In this document: piece by piece, positions 22,589-30,896 of the stretch
How positions within the stretch are numbered: position 1 is the first letter of the stretch
How the letters are laid out: the number at the start of each line of letters is the position of its first letter
NCBI GenBank assembly: GCA_035705985.1
Contig: DASSVP010000169.1
Location: forward strand, 1 to 32,145
Source: JACVRW01 sp035705985
Lineage (GTDB): Bacteria > Actinomycetota > Thermoleophilia > Solirubrobacterales > Thermoleophilaceae
Reading direction: 5' to 3'
Length of the DNA stretch: 32,145 nucleotides
Position numbers and translations under genes: made by a program
Notes under the pieces: model-generated
Told to the model about the DNA's origin: nothing
The model's input: only the letters and a program-made list of their open reading frames with translations
The model's database searches: none

Positions 22589-22933
22589 ATGGCAGACGAA
22601 CGCCGATTTGAGCTCGACGACCTCCTGCTGCGGCCTGGCTGCTACCTGAACCCGCAGACCGAGATCATGGTCGTGGTGGACGACTCGCCCTCGATCGACG
22701 GCGAGATCTTCAACCTGGAGGAGTTCGAGGGCGCGGACTGGGTCCTGATCGCGGACGAGGTCCCCGTTGACGACGCCCGCCGGGACGAGCTGCTCGAGAA
22801 CTTCCAGGCGACCTCCCCCGGCGGTGACGGCCGCACCGCCGAGATCGCGGCGCTGAACGGCGACGACGACTTCGTCGACGACGACGAGAACCGGCCGCCC
22901 GAGCCGGACGTCGATCCCGACGAGGACGTCTAG
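22589..22933 (+). CDS. acidic protein of unknown function
   Basis: A 114-residue, very acidic soluble protein. The first 75 residues look folded (LDDLLLRPGCYLNPQTEIMVVVDD, then FNLEEFEGADWVLIADEVPVDD). The last 30 are a disordered Asp/Glu tail (NGDDDFVDDDENRPPEPDVD). No signal peptide, membrane span or known motif was found. ATG 22589 is supported by the −10 box 7 nt upstream. Its TAG abuts the stop codon of the ferritin-like gene (CTAGCTAG, zero spacer). It may be restricted to this lineage. Confidence 0.78.
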   Translation: MADERRFELDDLLLRPGCYLNPQTEIMVVVDDSPSIDGEIFNLEEFEGADWVLIADEVPVDDARRDELLENFQATSPGGDGRTAEIAALNGDDDFVDDDENRPPEPDVDPDEDV

Positions 22934-24076
22934 CTAGGCCTTGGCGGGCGCGCCCGTCTCGTCGAGCTCGGCGCGCAGCTCGCGCACCTTGTCGCGGTAG
23001 GCGCTCTCGCTGCCGCCCAGCAGATACGAGCCCCAGCGCACGCCGTTGTGGACGTGCGGGACCTCGTCGGCAAGCAGGTAGTCGAAGACGAGCGCCACGC
23101 GCTCCTGCCCCAGCTCCATCAGCGTCTTGCGACGGTGCGAGTGGCGCCACATCGCGCGCTGCTCGCTGGTGCCGTTGAACAGGCAGAGCCGGCCGAGCAG
23201 GTCGTACGCGTAGATCGACTTGAAGTACGAGAAGCCGACGGCGTAGTCGCCCCACTCGCAGCCGAGCTCCTCCTTCATCAGCAGGTCGTGCAGCCGGGCG
23301 TGGCGCACCTCGTCCCAGTTCTGGCGCGCCATGTCCACGTGGAAGTCCCACGGCATCTCCGGGTGCTCGTGCGAGTTGCGCGCCATGAGCTCGGCCGCGC
23401 TCAGCTCCGCGTCCATCAGGCCGTGGAAGAAGTGCTGCTGCTCCTCGCGCTCGGTGGGCACGTGGTTCTCTGCGCCGTTCACGTAGAGCTCGCGGCCGAG
23501 GTACGGGTCGCCGGCCTCGGTGACCTCCACGAAGTCGTCGCGGGCCGGCTCGTCCAGCGGCGGCAGTATGCGGAGCTCGCGCGGCTCCGTCCGGAGGCGC
23601 ACCGGCAGCGCGCCGATGTCGACGTGGAGGCTGCCCTGGCGACCGGCGGCGTGCCGCTCCTGGCGCTCCACGATCTGCGTGAGCAGCCGCAGCGAGGGCT
23701 CGTCCGCCACCGGATCGAGGTTGTCGAGGTGGATGCGCATCGCGCGGATGAGGGCGGGCTTGGCCTCGCCGTATGCGACGTCGAGGTAGTGAGCGGGCGA
23801 GTCTGCCCCGGCCATGCGGTCGAGCAGCCGCTCCAGCTGCGGCGACGGCGCGCCGGGGTACTCGCTCGGATGGCGCAGCTCGTATAGGCGACGCTTGATC
23901 TTCGTCAGCGCGCGGGCGTCGTCGTGCACATGGTCGCCGAGCGCGTACTTGCGGTCCCAGCTCGGCACGAGCGGCATCCAGCCGTTCGAGAAGTGCACGA
24001 GCTCCCGCAGCACGTGGAAGTAGTTCGACCAGCGCGTGGCGTTGTCGTCAACGTCGTAGCCAAGCGGTCTCGTCAT
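22934..24076 (-). CDS. ferritin-like protein, DUF455-type
   Basis: A 380-residue helical protein with ferritin-like metal motifs. Around residues 225-270, DAELSAAELM followed by ARQNWDEVRHARL gives Glu and E-x-x-[R]-H ligands. Near 335, YLLADEVPHVHNGVRW gives a second E-x-x-H, typical of DUF455 family ends. An N-terminal His/Asp-rich helix (HFSNGW, GDHVHDDARAL) comes first. A di-iron oxidase or oxygenase is plausible but unproven. ATG 24076 has GGAGGAG upstream and lies inside the 3' end of the ATP-grasp gene (29-nt overlap), so both are made together. The substrate may be the ligase product; this is inference. Confidence 0.8.
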   Translation of the reverse strand: MTRPLGYDVDDNATRWSNYFHVLRELVHFSNGWMPLVPSWDRKYALGDHVHDDARALTKIKRRLYELRHPSEYPGAPSPQLERLLDRMAGADSPAHYLDVAYGEAKPALIRAMRIHLDNLDPVADEPSLRLLTQIVERQERHAAGRQGSLHVDIGALPVRLRTEPRELRILPPLDEPARDDFVEVTEAGDPYLGRELYVNGAENHVPTEREEQQHFFHGLMDAELSAAELMARNSHEHPEMPWDFHVDMARQNWDEVRHARLHDLLMKEELGCEWGDYAVGFSYFKSIYAYDLLGRLCLFNGTSEQRAMWRHSHRRKTLMELGQERVALVFDYLLADEVPHVHNGVRWGSYLLGGSESAYRDKVRELRAELDETGAPAKA

Positions 24077-25454
24077 CCGCACTCTCCTCCGCCAGCAGCG
24101 GTTCTCGATGCCTCCCGACCACACTTGGTAGCAGGCCGCCGCCGGCGGACACGTTGATCACGGCCTGATCCGAGATCCGCGTGATCATCCCGGCGTAGCG
24201 GCCGCCGATGCCGAACGGGTTGATGTTGAAGCGCTTGAGGCGCATCTGGACGTGGCCGTCCTCGACCGTGGGGAACATCTCCTCCGGCACCGGCACGTAC
24301 TCCTGCACCACATAGTCGCCCTGGGCGTGGTGCTCCTCGATCAGGCGGTCCCAGTCACCCTGCTCCGTCTCCATGCCGAGCGACACGCCGTGGCCGCCGT
24401 AGTCCGAGGCCGGCTTCATCACGAGCCGCTCGCGGTTGTCCGACACGAACGCGAGCAGGTCCACCACCCAGTCTCCGTATGCGGCCCTTCCCTCGCGCAG
24501 CACGCGCGTCCACGGGATCGTCTCCGCGATCACCCCCCGCTCCGACTCCTCGACCAGGTGGGCGAAGCGCGGGTCGGCGAGCAGCGCGAAGAGCTTCTTG
24601 TTGTTCGCCACGCGCGCGCGGAACGGATTCACCACCGCGGCTCGGCGGTCGCGCGCGGCGGCGATCAGGTCGCCCTCCGGGAGGTCCTCGAGGAGCGCGC
24701 GCCGGTACACGAGGTGCACGGGCTCGCCCTGGACGCGCAGGAGCGAGCCGTCGTACTCCACGTCGTCGAGCGTGGCGTGGAGCGCCTCCACCCCGGCCTG
24801 CCGCGCGGCCTCGCAGATGATCCGGAACTCGGGCACGGACGGGCTGCCGGCCACGTCCACCAGCGCGAGGCGCGGGGTCTCCGGGAGTTCGCCGCGTTCG
24901 CCGCGCAGCTCCCGGTACGCGGACAGGAGCGTGTCCACGAGCACGGGCAGCATCGGCATGTACGACGTCTCGAACTCGACGCTCACGCGCGGGAGCTCGA
25001 TGGCGCGGCGGAGGCCCTCGTGGAGCACGTCGGTGTAGCCGATGCCCGCCGGGGAGTCGGCGTTGAACTCGAGGAACTTCACGTCGTAGCCCTGGAGGAA
25101 CGCGTCGAGCCTGCAGATCTTGAGGGGGCGCGAGAAGCCCGGGTCGAGCCGGATCAGCGCGTCCTCAGCCGCCGGGACCGCGAGCTCGTCGCGCAGGCGC
25201 TCGTCGTCGGCGTACGCGTCACAGAAGCGGTCGAGCACCTGCGAGAGACACGCCACGGCGCGCTGCACCCGGCGCAGCTGGCCGGGCGAGACGAAATGCG
25301 GCATCAGGACGAACGGGATCGTGTTGCCCGCGAAGACGACGTCGTGCTCGGCGAGCCAGGCGGCTATCTCCTCCTCGATGCCCGCGCACCGGTCGCCCAG
25401 CTTGGAGAGCTCGACCAGGTGCTGCAGCTTCAGGTTGTTTACGTGGTCGATCAA
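24048..25454 (-). CDS. glutathionylspermidine synthase-like / circularly permuted ATP-grasp ligase
   Basis: A 468-residue ATP-grasp enzyme forming an amide or peptide bond through an acyl-phosphate. Seen: KFLEFNADSPAGIGYTD near residue 125 (metal/ATP and substrate face), VANNKKLFALLADP, RLVMKPASDYGGHGVSLG near 355 (ATP-clamping Lys and Gly-rich loop), YVVQEYVPVPEE, and INPFGIGGRYAGMITRIS followed by INVSAGGGLLPSV. Acceptor and donor are unknown; glutathionylspermidine itself is not implied. TTG 25454 is the only start and follows GAGGG directly. TACAGT (25472-25467) is a possible −10, 12 nt upstream. It is the first gene of the two-gene operon with the ferritin-like protein and is divergent from cax across 38 bp. 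Confidence 0.85.
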   Translation of the reverse strand: MIDHVNNLKLQHLVELSKLGDRCAGIEEEIAAWLAEHDVVFAGNTIPFVLMPHFVSPGQLRRVQRAVACLSQVLDRFCDAYADDERLRDELAVPAAEDALIRLDPGFSRPLKICRLDAFLQGYDVKFLEFNADSPAGIGYTDVLHEGLRRAIELPRVSVEFETSYMPMLPVLVDTLLSAYRELRGERGELPETPRLALVDVAGSPSVPEFRIICEAARQAGVEALHATLDDVEYDGSLLRVQGEPVHLVYRRALLEDLPEGDLIAAARDRRAAVVNPFRARVANNKKLFALLADPRFAHLVEESERGVIAETIPWTRVLREGRAAYGDWVVDLLAFVSDNRERLVMKPASDYGGHGVSLGMETEQGDWDRLIEEHHAQGDYVVQEYVPVPEEMFPTVEDGHVQMRLKRFNINPFGIGGRYAGMITRISDQAVINVSAGGGLLPSVVGRHREPLLAEESADDETAWLRR

Positions 25455-25477
25455 CCCTCTGAAGCGACTGTACCCCT

Positions 25478-25483
25478 TAAGGT
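25478..25483 (+). promoter_or_regulatory. −10 box for the Ca2+/H+ antiporter
   Basis: TAAGGT ends 9 nt before the ATG at 25493, with no ribosome site, so a leaderless mRNA is likely. It lies 5 nt from the opposing TACAGT box of the ATP-grasp gene. Confidence 0.45.
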
Positions 25484-25492
25484 TCCCGCGCC

Positions 25493-26575
25493 ATGCGTCC
25501 CGTCCACTACCTAGGCGTCTTCATCCCGGCGGCGATCGCTCTGGAGCTCGCGCATGCGAGCCCCCTGCTCGTGTTCAGCGCCGCGGCGCTCGGCGTGATC
25601 CCGTGCGCCGCGGTGATGGGCGAGGCGACGGAGGCGATCGCCGCCAAGAGCGGGCCCGGAATCGGCGGTCTCCTGAACGTGACGTTCGGCAACGCGCCGG
25701 AGCTGATCATCGCCTTCTTCGCCCTGCTCGAGGGCCTTCAGGAGGTCGTGAAGGCCTCGATCGTCGGCTCGATCATCGGCAATGTGCTGCTGGTGATGGG
25801 CGCCGCCATGCTCGTGGGCGGCTGGAATCGCGACAAGCAGACCTTCAGCCACACCGCCGCCAACGCGCAATCGGGGATGCTGCTCCTCGCGCTCGCGGCG
25901 CTGATCTTCCCGGCCGTCTTCCAGCTCATTCACGGCGGCGGGCTTCCCGCCGTGGGCGAAGAGCGTGTCGACTTCGGCTCCGACCTCGAGACGCTCTCCC
26001 TCTGCGTTGCGCTGGTCCTGCTCGTGAGCTACCTCGCCGGGCTCTGGTTCTCGCTGCGTACGCATCGGGCCGTGTTCAACCCGTTCAGTGGCGAGGAAGA
26101 GGAGGAGACGCACCACTGGCCAGTCAAGCGGGCGGCGGTCTACCTCGCGCTCTCCGCGGTCGCGGTCGGCGTGATGTCGGAGATCCTCGTGGGCTCGATC
26201 AGCGAGGCGTCCGAGGACATCGGGCTGTCCGAGTTCTTCGTCGGAGTGTTCATCGTGGCGATCGTCGGCAATGCGGCAGAGCACTGGGTCGCCGTGCTCG
26301 TTGCCGCGAAGAACAAGATGGACCTGGCGGTGAACATCGCGATCGGATCGAGCGCCCAGATCGCGCTGTTCGTAGCGCCCGTGCTCGTGCTCGCCTCCTT
26401 CGTGGTGGGCCCGGACCCGATGGCGCTCGTCTTCAACGGTTACGAGCTCGTCGGACTGGTGTTCGCGGTGCTGATCGCGAACCTGGTCACGCAGGAGGGC
26501 GAGTCCAACTGGTTCGAGGGCGTGCAGCTCCTGGCGCTGTACGCCGTGCTCGGGCTGGTCTTCTACTTCGCCTGA
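25493..26575 (+). CDS. cax: Ca2+/H+ antiporter, CaCA family
   Basis: A 360-residue inner-membrane transporter with about ten or eleven hydrophobic spans in two homologous halves. Each half carries the alpha-repeat: FGNAPELIIAFFAL near residue 64 and VGNAAEHWVAVLVA near 260. The Asn and Glu are the cation-binding residues of Cax exchangers, which expel Ca2+ (or Mn2+) in exchange for protons. A central acidic cytosolic loop (SGEEEEETHHW near 203) divides the halves. The ATG is 9 nt from a −10 box. The 3' end overlaps the convergent M28 peptidase gene by 13 nt. Ion selectivity is not decidable from sequence alone. Confidence 0.93.
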   Translation: MRPVHYLGVFIPAAIALELAHASPLLVFSAAALGVIPCAAVMGEATEAIAAKSGPGIGGLLNVTFGNAPELIIAFFALLEGLQEVVKASIVGSIIGNVLLVMGAAMLVGGWNRDKQTFSHTAANAQSGMLLLALAALIFPAVFQLIHGGGLPAVGEERVDFGSDLETLSLCVALVLLVSYLAGLWFSLRTHRAVFNPFSGEEEEETHHWPVKRAAVYLALSAVAVGVMSEILVGSISEASEDIGLSEFFVGVFIVAIVGNAAEHWVAVLVAAKNKMDLAVNIAIGSSAQIALFVAPVLVLASFVVGPDPMALVFNGYELVGLVFAVLIANLVTQEGESNWFEGVQLLALYAVLGLVFYFA

Positions 26576-27858
26576 CGCGACAACGTGCGGAGCGCGCTCG
26601 TCGCCGCGCGCGCCATCCGAAGCAGCACTTCGCGGTCGACGTTGTCCGCCGTGTCGCAGGCGAGGTGGTAGCAGGGGTCGCGAGGCCTGCCGCCCCTGCC
26701 CTGCTCGGGCCCGCCCGTGTAGAGGCCGCTGACCGGAATGCCGGCGTCGGCGAACGGCGCGTGGTCCGAGCTGCCGCCCGCGGCGACCGAGCCGAGCGGC
26801 AGGCCGGCCACCCGGCGGAGCACCCGGTTGAGCTCGGGCGCGCCGTCTACGTACAGGTCCGTCACCGCGTTCGGCGAGCCGAGCATGTCGAAGTTGAGGT
26901 ACGCGGCGATGCGGCGGCGCTCCTCCTGGCTCAGCGAGCGGACGTAGTGGCGCGAGCCTGCGACACCCACCTCCTCCGCACCCCAGAACGCCAGCCGCAC
27001 GGGCGCCCCGGGCGGGTCGGGCCCGATCGCCTCGGCGGCCTCGATCAGCGCCGCCACGCCGCTGCCGTTGTCGTTGATGCCGGGGCCGCCCGCCACGGAG
27101 TCGAGGTGGCCGCCCGCCATCACCACGCGGTCGCCCGCGGCGCCCGGCGTGTCCGCGATGACGCTCTCGCTTCCTTGCCGCGCCGTGCTCGCCCTCACCT
27201 CGACCTCGACGCGCGTGTCGTCGGGCGCCCCGCCGAGAGCCGAGTCGGACACGAGCACCACCGGGATGCGGATGCCCTGGATCGCGAGCGTGCCGCTCGG
27301 CACGCCGCGTGTCGTCTCGGAGCGGTCCACGACGACGAGCGCCTTGGCGCCCGCGCGCTGGGCGTTGCCGGCCTTCGCCGCGAAGAAGCAGGTGCCTCGC
27401 TCCACGACCGGCACGTCGTCCTCCGCGAGGTCCGTGAAGTTCTCCGCCGTGCAGCCGTTGCGGCGGTGCTGGAGCCGCCCACTCACCTCGCCCGAGCCCG
27501 AGTAGGTGAGCACCTGGTAGTCGCGAGCGCGTTCGAGCTCCGTGCGGCCCACGCTCACCGACGACGACTCGAGCTCGAACCTCGGCACGTCGAACTCCTG
27601 GACCCGCACGCGCCATCCGGCAGCGCGCAGCGCGCCGCTCACGTACTCGACGGACGCCTCGTAGCCGGCCGTCCCCACCGCGCGGTTGCCCCCGTTCTCG
27701 GCGGCGACCCTCCCGAGCGCGTCGAGGTGCTCGCCCAGCTCGGCCCGCGTTATGGCGGGCGGCTCGGGCGAGGGCGAGGGGCGCGAGTCGTCCCCGTCGC
27801 CGGAGTCGCACCCCGCCACGAGCGCCGCGGCGAGCAGGAGGACCGGGACGAGGCGCAC
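26563..27858 (-). CDS. M28 family zinc aminopeptidase, lipoprotein
   Basis: A 431-residue exported peptidase. The lipobox LVAGC (Cys17) ends a short signal, so it is probably a membrane-anchored lipoprotein, followed by a Ser/Pro/Asp linker. A PA (protease-associated) insert spans about residues 110-215. The catalytic M28 domain shows its zinc ligands and bases: GGHLDS (His), NDNGSG (Asp), GAEEVG (Glu-Glu), NFDMLG (Asp), and CYHLACDT (His). All key residues are present. It removes N-terminal amino acids from extracellular peptides, likely for nutrition. GTG 27858 follows AAAGGAGG with only 1 nt between, a short spacing, but no better start exists. Confidence 0.92.
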   Translation of the reverse strand: MRLVPVLLLAAALVAGCDSGDGDDSRPSPSPEPPAITRAELGEHLDALGRVAAENGGNRAVGTAGYEASVEYVSGALRAAGWRVRVQEFDVPRFELESSSVSVGRTELERARDYQVLTYSGSGEVSGRLQHRRNGCTAENFTDLAEDDVPVVERGTCFFAAKAGNAQRAGAKALVVVDRSETTRGVPSGTLAIQGIRIPVVLVSDSALGGAPDDTRVEVEVRASTARQGSESVIADTPGAAGDRVVMAGGHLDSVAGGPGINDNGSGVAALIEAAEAIGPDPPGAPVRLAFWGAEEVGVAGSRHYVRSLSQEERRRIAAYLNFDMLGSPNAVTDLYVDGAPELNRVLRRVAGLPLGSVAAGGSSDHAPFADAGIPVSGLYTGGPEQGRGGRPRDPCYHLACDTADNVDREVLLRMARAATSALRTLSRQAK

Positions 27859-27867
27859 GCCTCCTTT

Positions 27868-28524
27868 CTACTCGGTCGGCATGGCGGCCGAGAAGCCGGA
27901 CGGCGGGCGGCGCAGCTCGCTCGCGCTCACGATCCGGTCCACGAGCCCGTAGTCCACCGCCTCCTGGGCGCCGAAGAAGCGGTCGCGCTCCATGTCATCG
28001 TGCACCTCGTCGGGCGCCCTGCCCGTGTGCTGGGCATAGATCTCCTCGAGCAGCCGGCGCAGCTCCAGCACCTCGCGGGCGTGAATCTCGATGTCCGACG
28101 ACTGGCCCTGGAACCCCGAGGACGGCTGATGGATCAGGATGCGCGAGTTCGGGAGGGTGAGGCGCTTGCCGGCCGTGCCCCCGGCGAGGATCAGCGAGCC
28201 AGCCGACATCGCCATCCCGTAACAGATGGTCTGCACGTCGGGGCGGATGTACTGGATCGTGTCGTAGATGGCGAGCCCGGCGTGCAGCGAGCCGCCGGGC
28301 GAATTCACGTAGACCGACACGTCCTTGTCGGGATCCTCCGACTCCAGATGGACGAGCTGGGCGACGACGAGGTTCGCGATCTCGTCGTCGATCGGACGCC
28401 CGATGAAGACGATCCGCTCGTTCAGGAGGCGCGAGTAGATGTCGAAGGAGCGCTCACCTCGCGAGGTCTGCTCCACGACCATCGGGACGAGCGAGCTGTG
28501 GGCGCGGCCTATGTGCATGTCCAT
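27868..28524 (-). CDS. clpP: ATP-dependent Clp protease proteolytic subunit
   Basis: A 218-residue serine peptidase forming the tetradecameric Clp barrel with ClpX/ClpC. The triad is complete: Ser in GMAMSAGSLIL, His in NSRILIHQPS, and Asp in MERDRFFGAQEAVDYGLVD. VNSPGGSLHAGLAIYDT is the oxyanion loop. ATG 28524 has GGAG 6 nt upstream; ATG 28518 (MHIGRAHS) has AGGAG at 7 nt and is a near-equal choice. It is not beside clpX or a second clpP here. Its promoter region holds two matched palindromes shared with the divergent ArsR operon, so ArsR control of clpP is possible but inferred. Confidence 0.95.
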   Translation of the reverse strand: MDMHIGRAHSSLVPMVVEQTSRGERSFDIYSRLLNERIVFIGRPIDDEIANLVVAQLVHLESEDPDKDVSVYVNSPGGSLHAGLAIYDTIQYIRPDVQTICYGMAMSAGSLILAGGTAGKRLTLPNSRILIHQPSSGFQGQSSDIEIHAREVLELRRLLEEIYAQHTGRAPDEVHDDMERDRFFGAQEAVDYGLVDRIVSASELRRPPSGFSAAMPTE

Positions 28525-28542
28525 TCTCCTCTCCGGTAAGCT

Positions 28543-28558
28543 GCAACCAGTTGGTTGC
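28543..28558. promoter_or_regulatory. palindromic operator 1 (clpP side)
   Basis: GCAACCAGTTGGTTGC has 7-bp perfect arms around GT and lies 18 nt before the clpP ATG. It has the same GCAACC/GGTTGC arms as the second copy, consistent with an ArsR-type dimer site. Confidence 0.65.
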
Positions 28559-28569
28559 GAAAGACTAGC

Positions 28570-28585
28570 GCAACCGTTCGGTTGC
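28570..28585. promoter_or_regulatory. palindromic operator 2 (ArsR operon side)
   Basis: GCAACCGTTCGGTTGC has 7-bp perfect arms around TT and ends 15 nt before the SRPBCC ATG. Its centre is 27 bp from that of operator 1. The regulator is probably the ArsR protein encoded one gene downstream. Confidence 0.65.
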
Positions 28586-28600
28586 ACATCGGAGGCGAGC

Positions 28601-28957
28601 ATGGATCACAACGTCGAGCGCGAGCTGACCGTCCCGGATGAGCTGGAGGACGTCTGGAGCTCGCTTGCCGAGCCGGAGTGGCTGGGCGAGGACGCCGCGA
28701 TCGAGCTGTGGGAGGCCGGCGAGGTGAGCGCGGGCGATCGCAGCGGCTTCGTCGAGCAGGTGCAGGAGCCGCGCCGGCTCGTGTTCTGGTGGAGCGCGCC
28801 CGACGACGAGGCCACACGGGTCGAGATCGACCTCGAGGAGGCGGACGGGGGAACGACCATCCGCATCTCGGAGTCGCGCCCGCTCGCGATCCTCGACGGC
28901 CGCGACCTGGCCATCGAGCTCCGCGGCGGCACCGGCCCGGTGGCGCTGGTCGCCTGA
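28601..28957 (+). CDS. SRPBCC/AHSA1-like protein
   Basis: A 118-residue helix-grip protein of the AHSA1 type (VERELTVPDELEDVWSSLAEPEWLGEDAAIELWE, then WWSAPDDEATRVEIDLEE). It is shorter than most family members. It has no signal peptide, and likely binds a small ligand in the cytosol. ATG 28601 has GGAGGCGAGC upstream; longer frames into the clpP promoter are not coding. The stop and the ArsR start overlap (TGATG), the usual SRPBCC-ArsR regulator pairing. The biological ligand is unknown. Confidence 0.83.
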   Translation: MDHNVERELTVPDELEDVWSSLAEPEWLGEDAAIELWEAGEVSAGDRSGFVEQVQEPRRLVFWWSAPDDEATRVEIDLEEADGGTTIRISESRPLAILDGRDLAIELRGGTGPVALVA

Positions 28958-29292
28958 TGCCCCCCGATCCCGCCGACGCGGTCTTCGCGGCTCTCTCGGA
29001 CGGCACCCGGCGCGCGCTGTACGCCTCGCTCGGCGAGCGCGGCGAGGCGAGCGCCACCGAGCTCGCACGCGAGCTGCCCGTGAGCCGGCAGGCCGTGCAG
29101 AAGCACCTGGGCACGCTCGACGCCGCCGGGCTCGTGGCCACGCGCCGCGCGGGCCGCGAGGTGCTCTACCGGCCCACCCCCGCCCCGATGTCCGAGGCAC
29201 TCGCCTGGATGGCGGAGGTGGGCGCCCAGTGGGACGACCGGCTCGCCGCCCTCGAGCGGCAGCTGGCGCGCCGCCGTACGCTGTCGGCATGA
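28957..29292 (+). CDS. ArsR-family winged-helix regulator
   Basis: A 111-residue HTH protein: VFAALSDGTRRALYASLGERGEASATELARELPVSRQAVQKHLGTLDAAGLVATRRAGREVLY is the ArsR/SmtB fold with the recognition helix SRQAVQKHL. It has no cysteine metal-binding pair, so it is likely of the non-metal, SRPBCC-partnered type. It is probably autoregulatory through the GCAACC/GGTTGC palindromes upstream. It overlaps the SRPBCC gene (TGATG) and the LysE gene (ATGA), giving a three-gene operon. Confidence 0.9.
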   Translation: MPPDPADAVFAALSDGTRRALYASLGERGEASATELARELPVSRQAVQKHLGTLDAAGLVATRRAGREVLYRPTPAPMSEALAWMAEVGAQWDDRLAALERQLARRRTLSA

Positions 29293-29921
29293 CCTCACTC
29301 GCCGTCGGCTTCGGGCTCGGGCTGTTCGTCGGCGCTCAGCCCGGCCCGGTCTCGCTCCTATGCATTCGCAGCGTGCTGCGCGGCGCGCTCGCAAGCGGTA
29401 TCGCCATCGGAGCGGGCGCGGCGCTCATCGACCTGCTCTACGCGGGCCTCGGCCTGGCCGGCGCGGCCACGCTGCTGGAGGCCGACGCGCTGCGGGTGGC
29501 GTTCGGCCTGGTCGGCGCGCTCGCGCTCGGCGTGATCGGCGCCCGAACGCTGTGGGCCGCCTTCCGGGTGCGGCTGGGCGGCGAGGCGGCGGAGGAGGTG
29601 GCCTCGCCGCAGCGTGCGTTCGCCACGGCCGTGGCCGCGACCGCCTCGAACCCGCTCACGATCGCCACCTGGGCCGCGATCTTCACGGCCGCGTCCGCCG
29701 CCGCTGTGGGCGAGGCCGCCACCTCGGCCGACGGGGCCGCGCTGATGCTCGCCGGGGTCGCGCTCGGCACGCTCACCGCCTTCACGGCGCTCTCGCTGCT
29801 GGTCGCCGCCGTAAGGGACCGGTTCGGCCCGCGGCTGCTCGCGACCGTCGACGTCGTCGCGGGCTCAGGCCTGCTCGGCTTCGCGGGCCTGCTCGGCTGG
29901 CGCGCCGTGCACGAGCCCTAG
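29289..29921 (+). CDS. LysE/RhtB family exporter
   Basis: A 210-residue inner-membrane protein with six hydrophobic spans. The N-terminal VGAQPGPVSLLCIRSVLRGAL is the LysE hallmark, ASNPLTIATWAAIF the second conserved block. Relatives export amino acids or their derivatives by proton antiport; this substrate is unknown. ATG 29289 overlaps the ArsR stop as ATGA, so it is likely co-regulated with ArsR/SRPBCC. Its TAG shares CTAG with the convergent TerC gene. Confidence 0.9.
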   Translation: MTSLAVGFGLGLFVGAQPGPVSLLCIRSVLRGALASGIAIGAGAALIDLLYAGLGLAGAATLLEADALRVAFGLVGALALGVIGARTLWAAFRVRLGGEAAEEVASPQRAFATAVAATASNPLTIATWAAIFTAASAAAVGEAATSADGAALMLAGVALGTLTAFTALSLLVAAVRDRFGPRLLATVDVVAGSGLLGFAGLLGWRAVHEP

Positions 29922-30889
29922 GCCGACCCGCGCTCCATCGCTTCGACGCGCTCCCTGCGGTGCTCCTCGGCCTGGGGATCCCGCTTGTCCGCTCTCAGGG
30001 ACAGCGCGATGCCGATCGCAAAAGCCACGGCGATGACCACCAGGCTCGCCACCGGGCCCACCTTGTAGATGTCCTCGGTCAGGAGCTTCACACCCACCAG
30101 CCCGAGGACGACGGCGATCGTCTCGTCCAGGTAGCGAAAGCGCGCGATCAAGCTCTCCACCAGTACGAACAGCGCGCGCAGGCCGAGCAGCGCGAAGACG
30201 TTGCCCATCCAGATCAGGAGAGGGTCGCGCGTGATCGCGAACGCGGCGGGGATCGAGTCGATCGCGAAGGCGATGTCCGCGAACACGATCGCCGCGAGGC
30301 AGAGGAAGATCGGCGTGGCGTAACGGCGACCGTCCTGCTTCACGAACCAGCGCGGCCCGTGGAACTCGCCCGTGACGGGGTAGACCTTGCGGACGAGGCG
30401 GACCATCAGGTTCCTGTCCGGGTCGACGTTCTCGGCGACCCCGCGCCAGATCCGGTACGCCAGCACGATCAGCGCCGCGCCCAGCAGGTAGATCAGCACG
30501 TGGAACTGCTCGATCAGCTCGGTGCCGGCCAGGATGAACGCACCGCGCATCGCGAGCGCAGCGACGATGCCGAAGAAGAGCAGCCTGGGGCGGTACTCGT
30601 ACGGAACGCCGAAGTACGCGAACAGGAGCAGGAAGACGAACAGGTTGTCGAGCGAGAGCGAGCGCTCGATCAGGTAGACGGTCGTGTAGGTGACGGCGTC
30701 CTCGGCCCCCTCGAGCAGCAGCACCGGGATTGCGGCGAGCAGGCTGAGCACGAGCCATCCGACCGACCACCACGCCGCCTCCTTGAAGCTGGGGTCGCGC
30801 CCGCGTGCGAAGAAATGGAGGTCGAGCCACAGGAAGAAGACGAGGGCCGCGATCAGCGCGGCCCACGGTGCTACGGCCTCGAGTTCCAC
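29918..30889 (-). CDS. TerC family integral membrane protein
   Basis: A 323-residue membrane protein with about eight or nine spans. The conserved acidic segments SLSLDNLFVFLLLF near residue 78 and FADIAFAIDSIPAAFAITRDP near 210 are the TerC/Alx signature and probably bind Mn2+ or another divalent ion. Relatives help export manganese or load exported proteins with metal. A cytosolic loop joins the halves, and the C-terminus is charged. GTG 30889 lies 7 nt after TAAGGT (30902-30897). There is no room for a yybP-ykoY riboswitch in the 23-bp divergent gap. It ends on a shared CTAG with lysE. Confidence 0.92.
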   Translation of the reverse strand: MELEAVAPWAALIAALVFFLWLDLHFFARGRDPSFKEAAWWSVGWLVLSLLAAIPVLLLEGAEDAVTYTTVYLIERSLSLDNLFVFLLLFAYFGVPYEYRPRLLFFGIVAALAMRGAFILAGTELIEQFHVLIYLLGAALIVLAYRIWRGVAENVDPDRNLMVRLVRKVYPVTGEFHGPRWFVKQDGRRYATPIFLCLAAIVFADIAFAIDSIPAAFAITRDPLLIWMGNVFALLGLRALFVLVESLIARFRYLDETIAVVLGLVGVKLLTEDIYKVGPVASLVVIAVAFAIGIALSLRADKRDPQAEEHRRERVEAMERGSA

Positions 30890-30896
30890 CGCCTGG

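Noticed and set aside
25511..27811. 766-residue open frame on the minus strand
   Set aside because: The product is low-complexity and runs antisense to cax and out of frame with the M28 gene; it is not coding.
25120..28539. 1139-residue open frame across several genes
   Set aside because: It covers cax, the M28 peptidase and clpP, all with clear motifs in other frames. It is an effect of the high GC content.
29918..30889. yybP-ykoY manganese riboswitch before the TerC gene
   Set aside because: Only 23 bp separate it from the divergent gene, too short for the motif.
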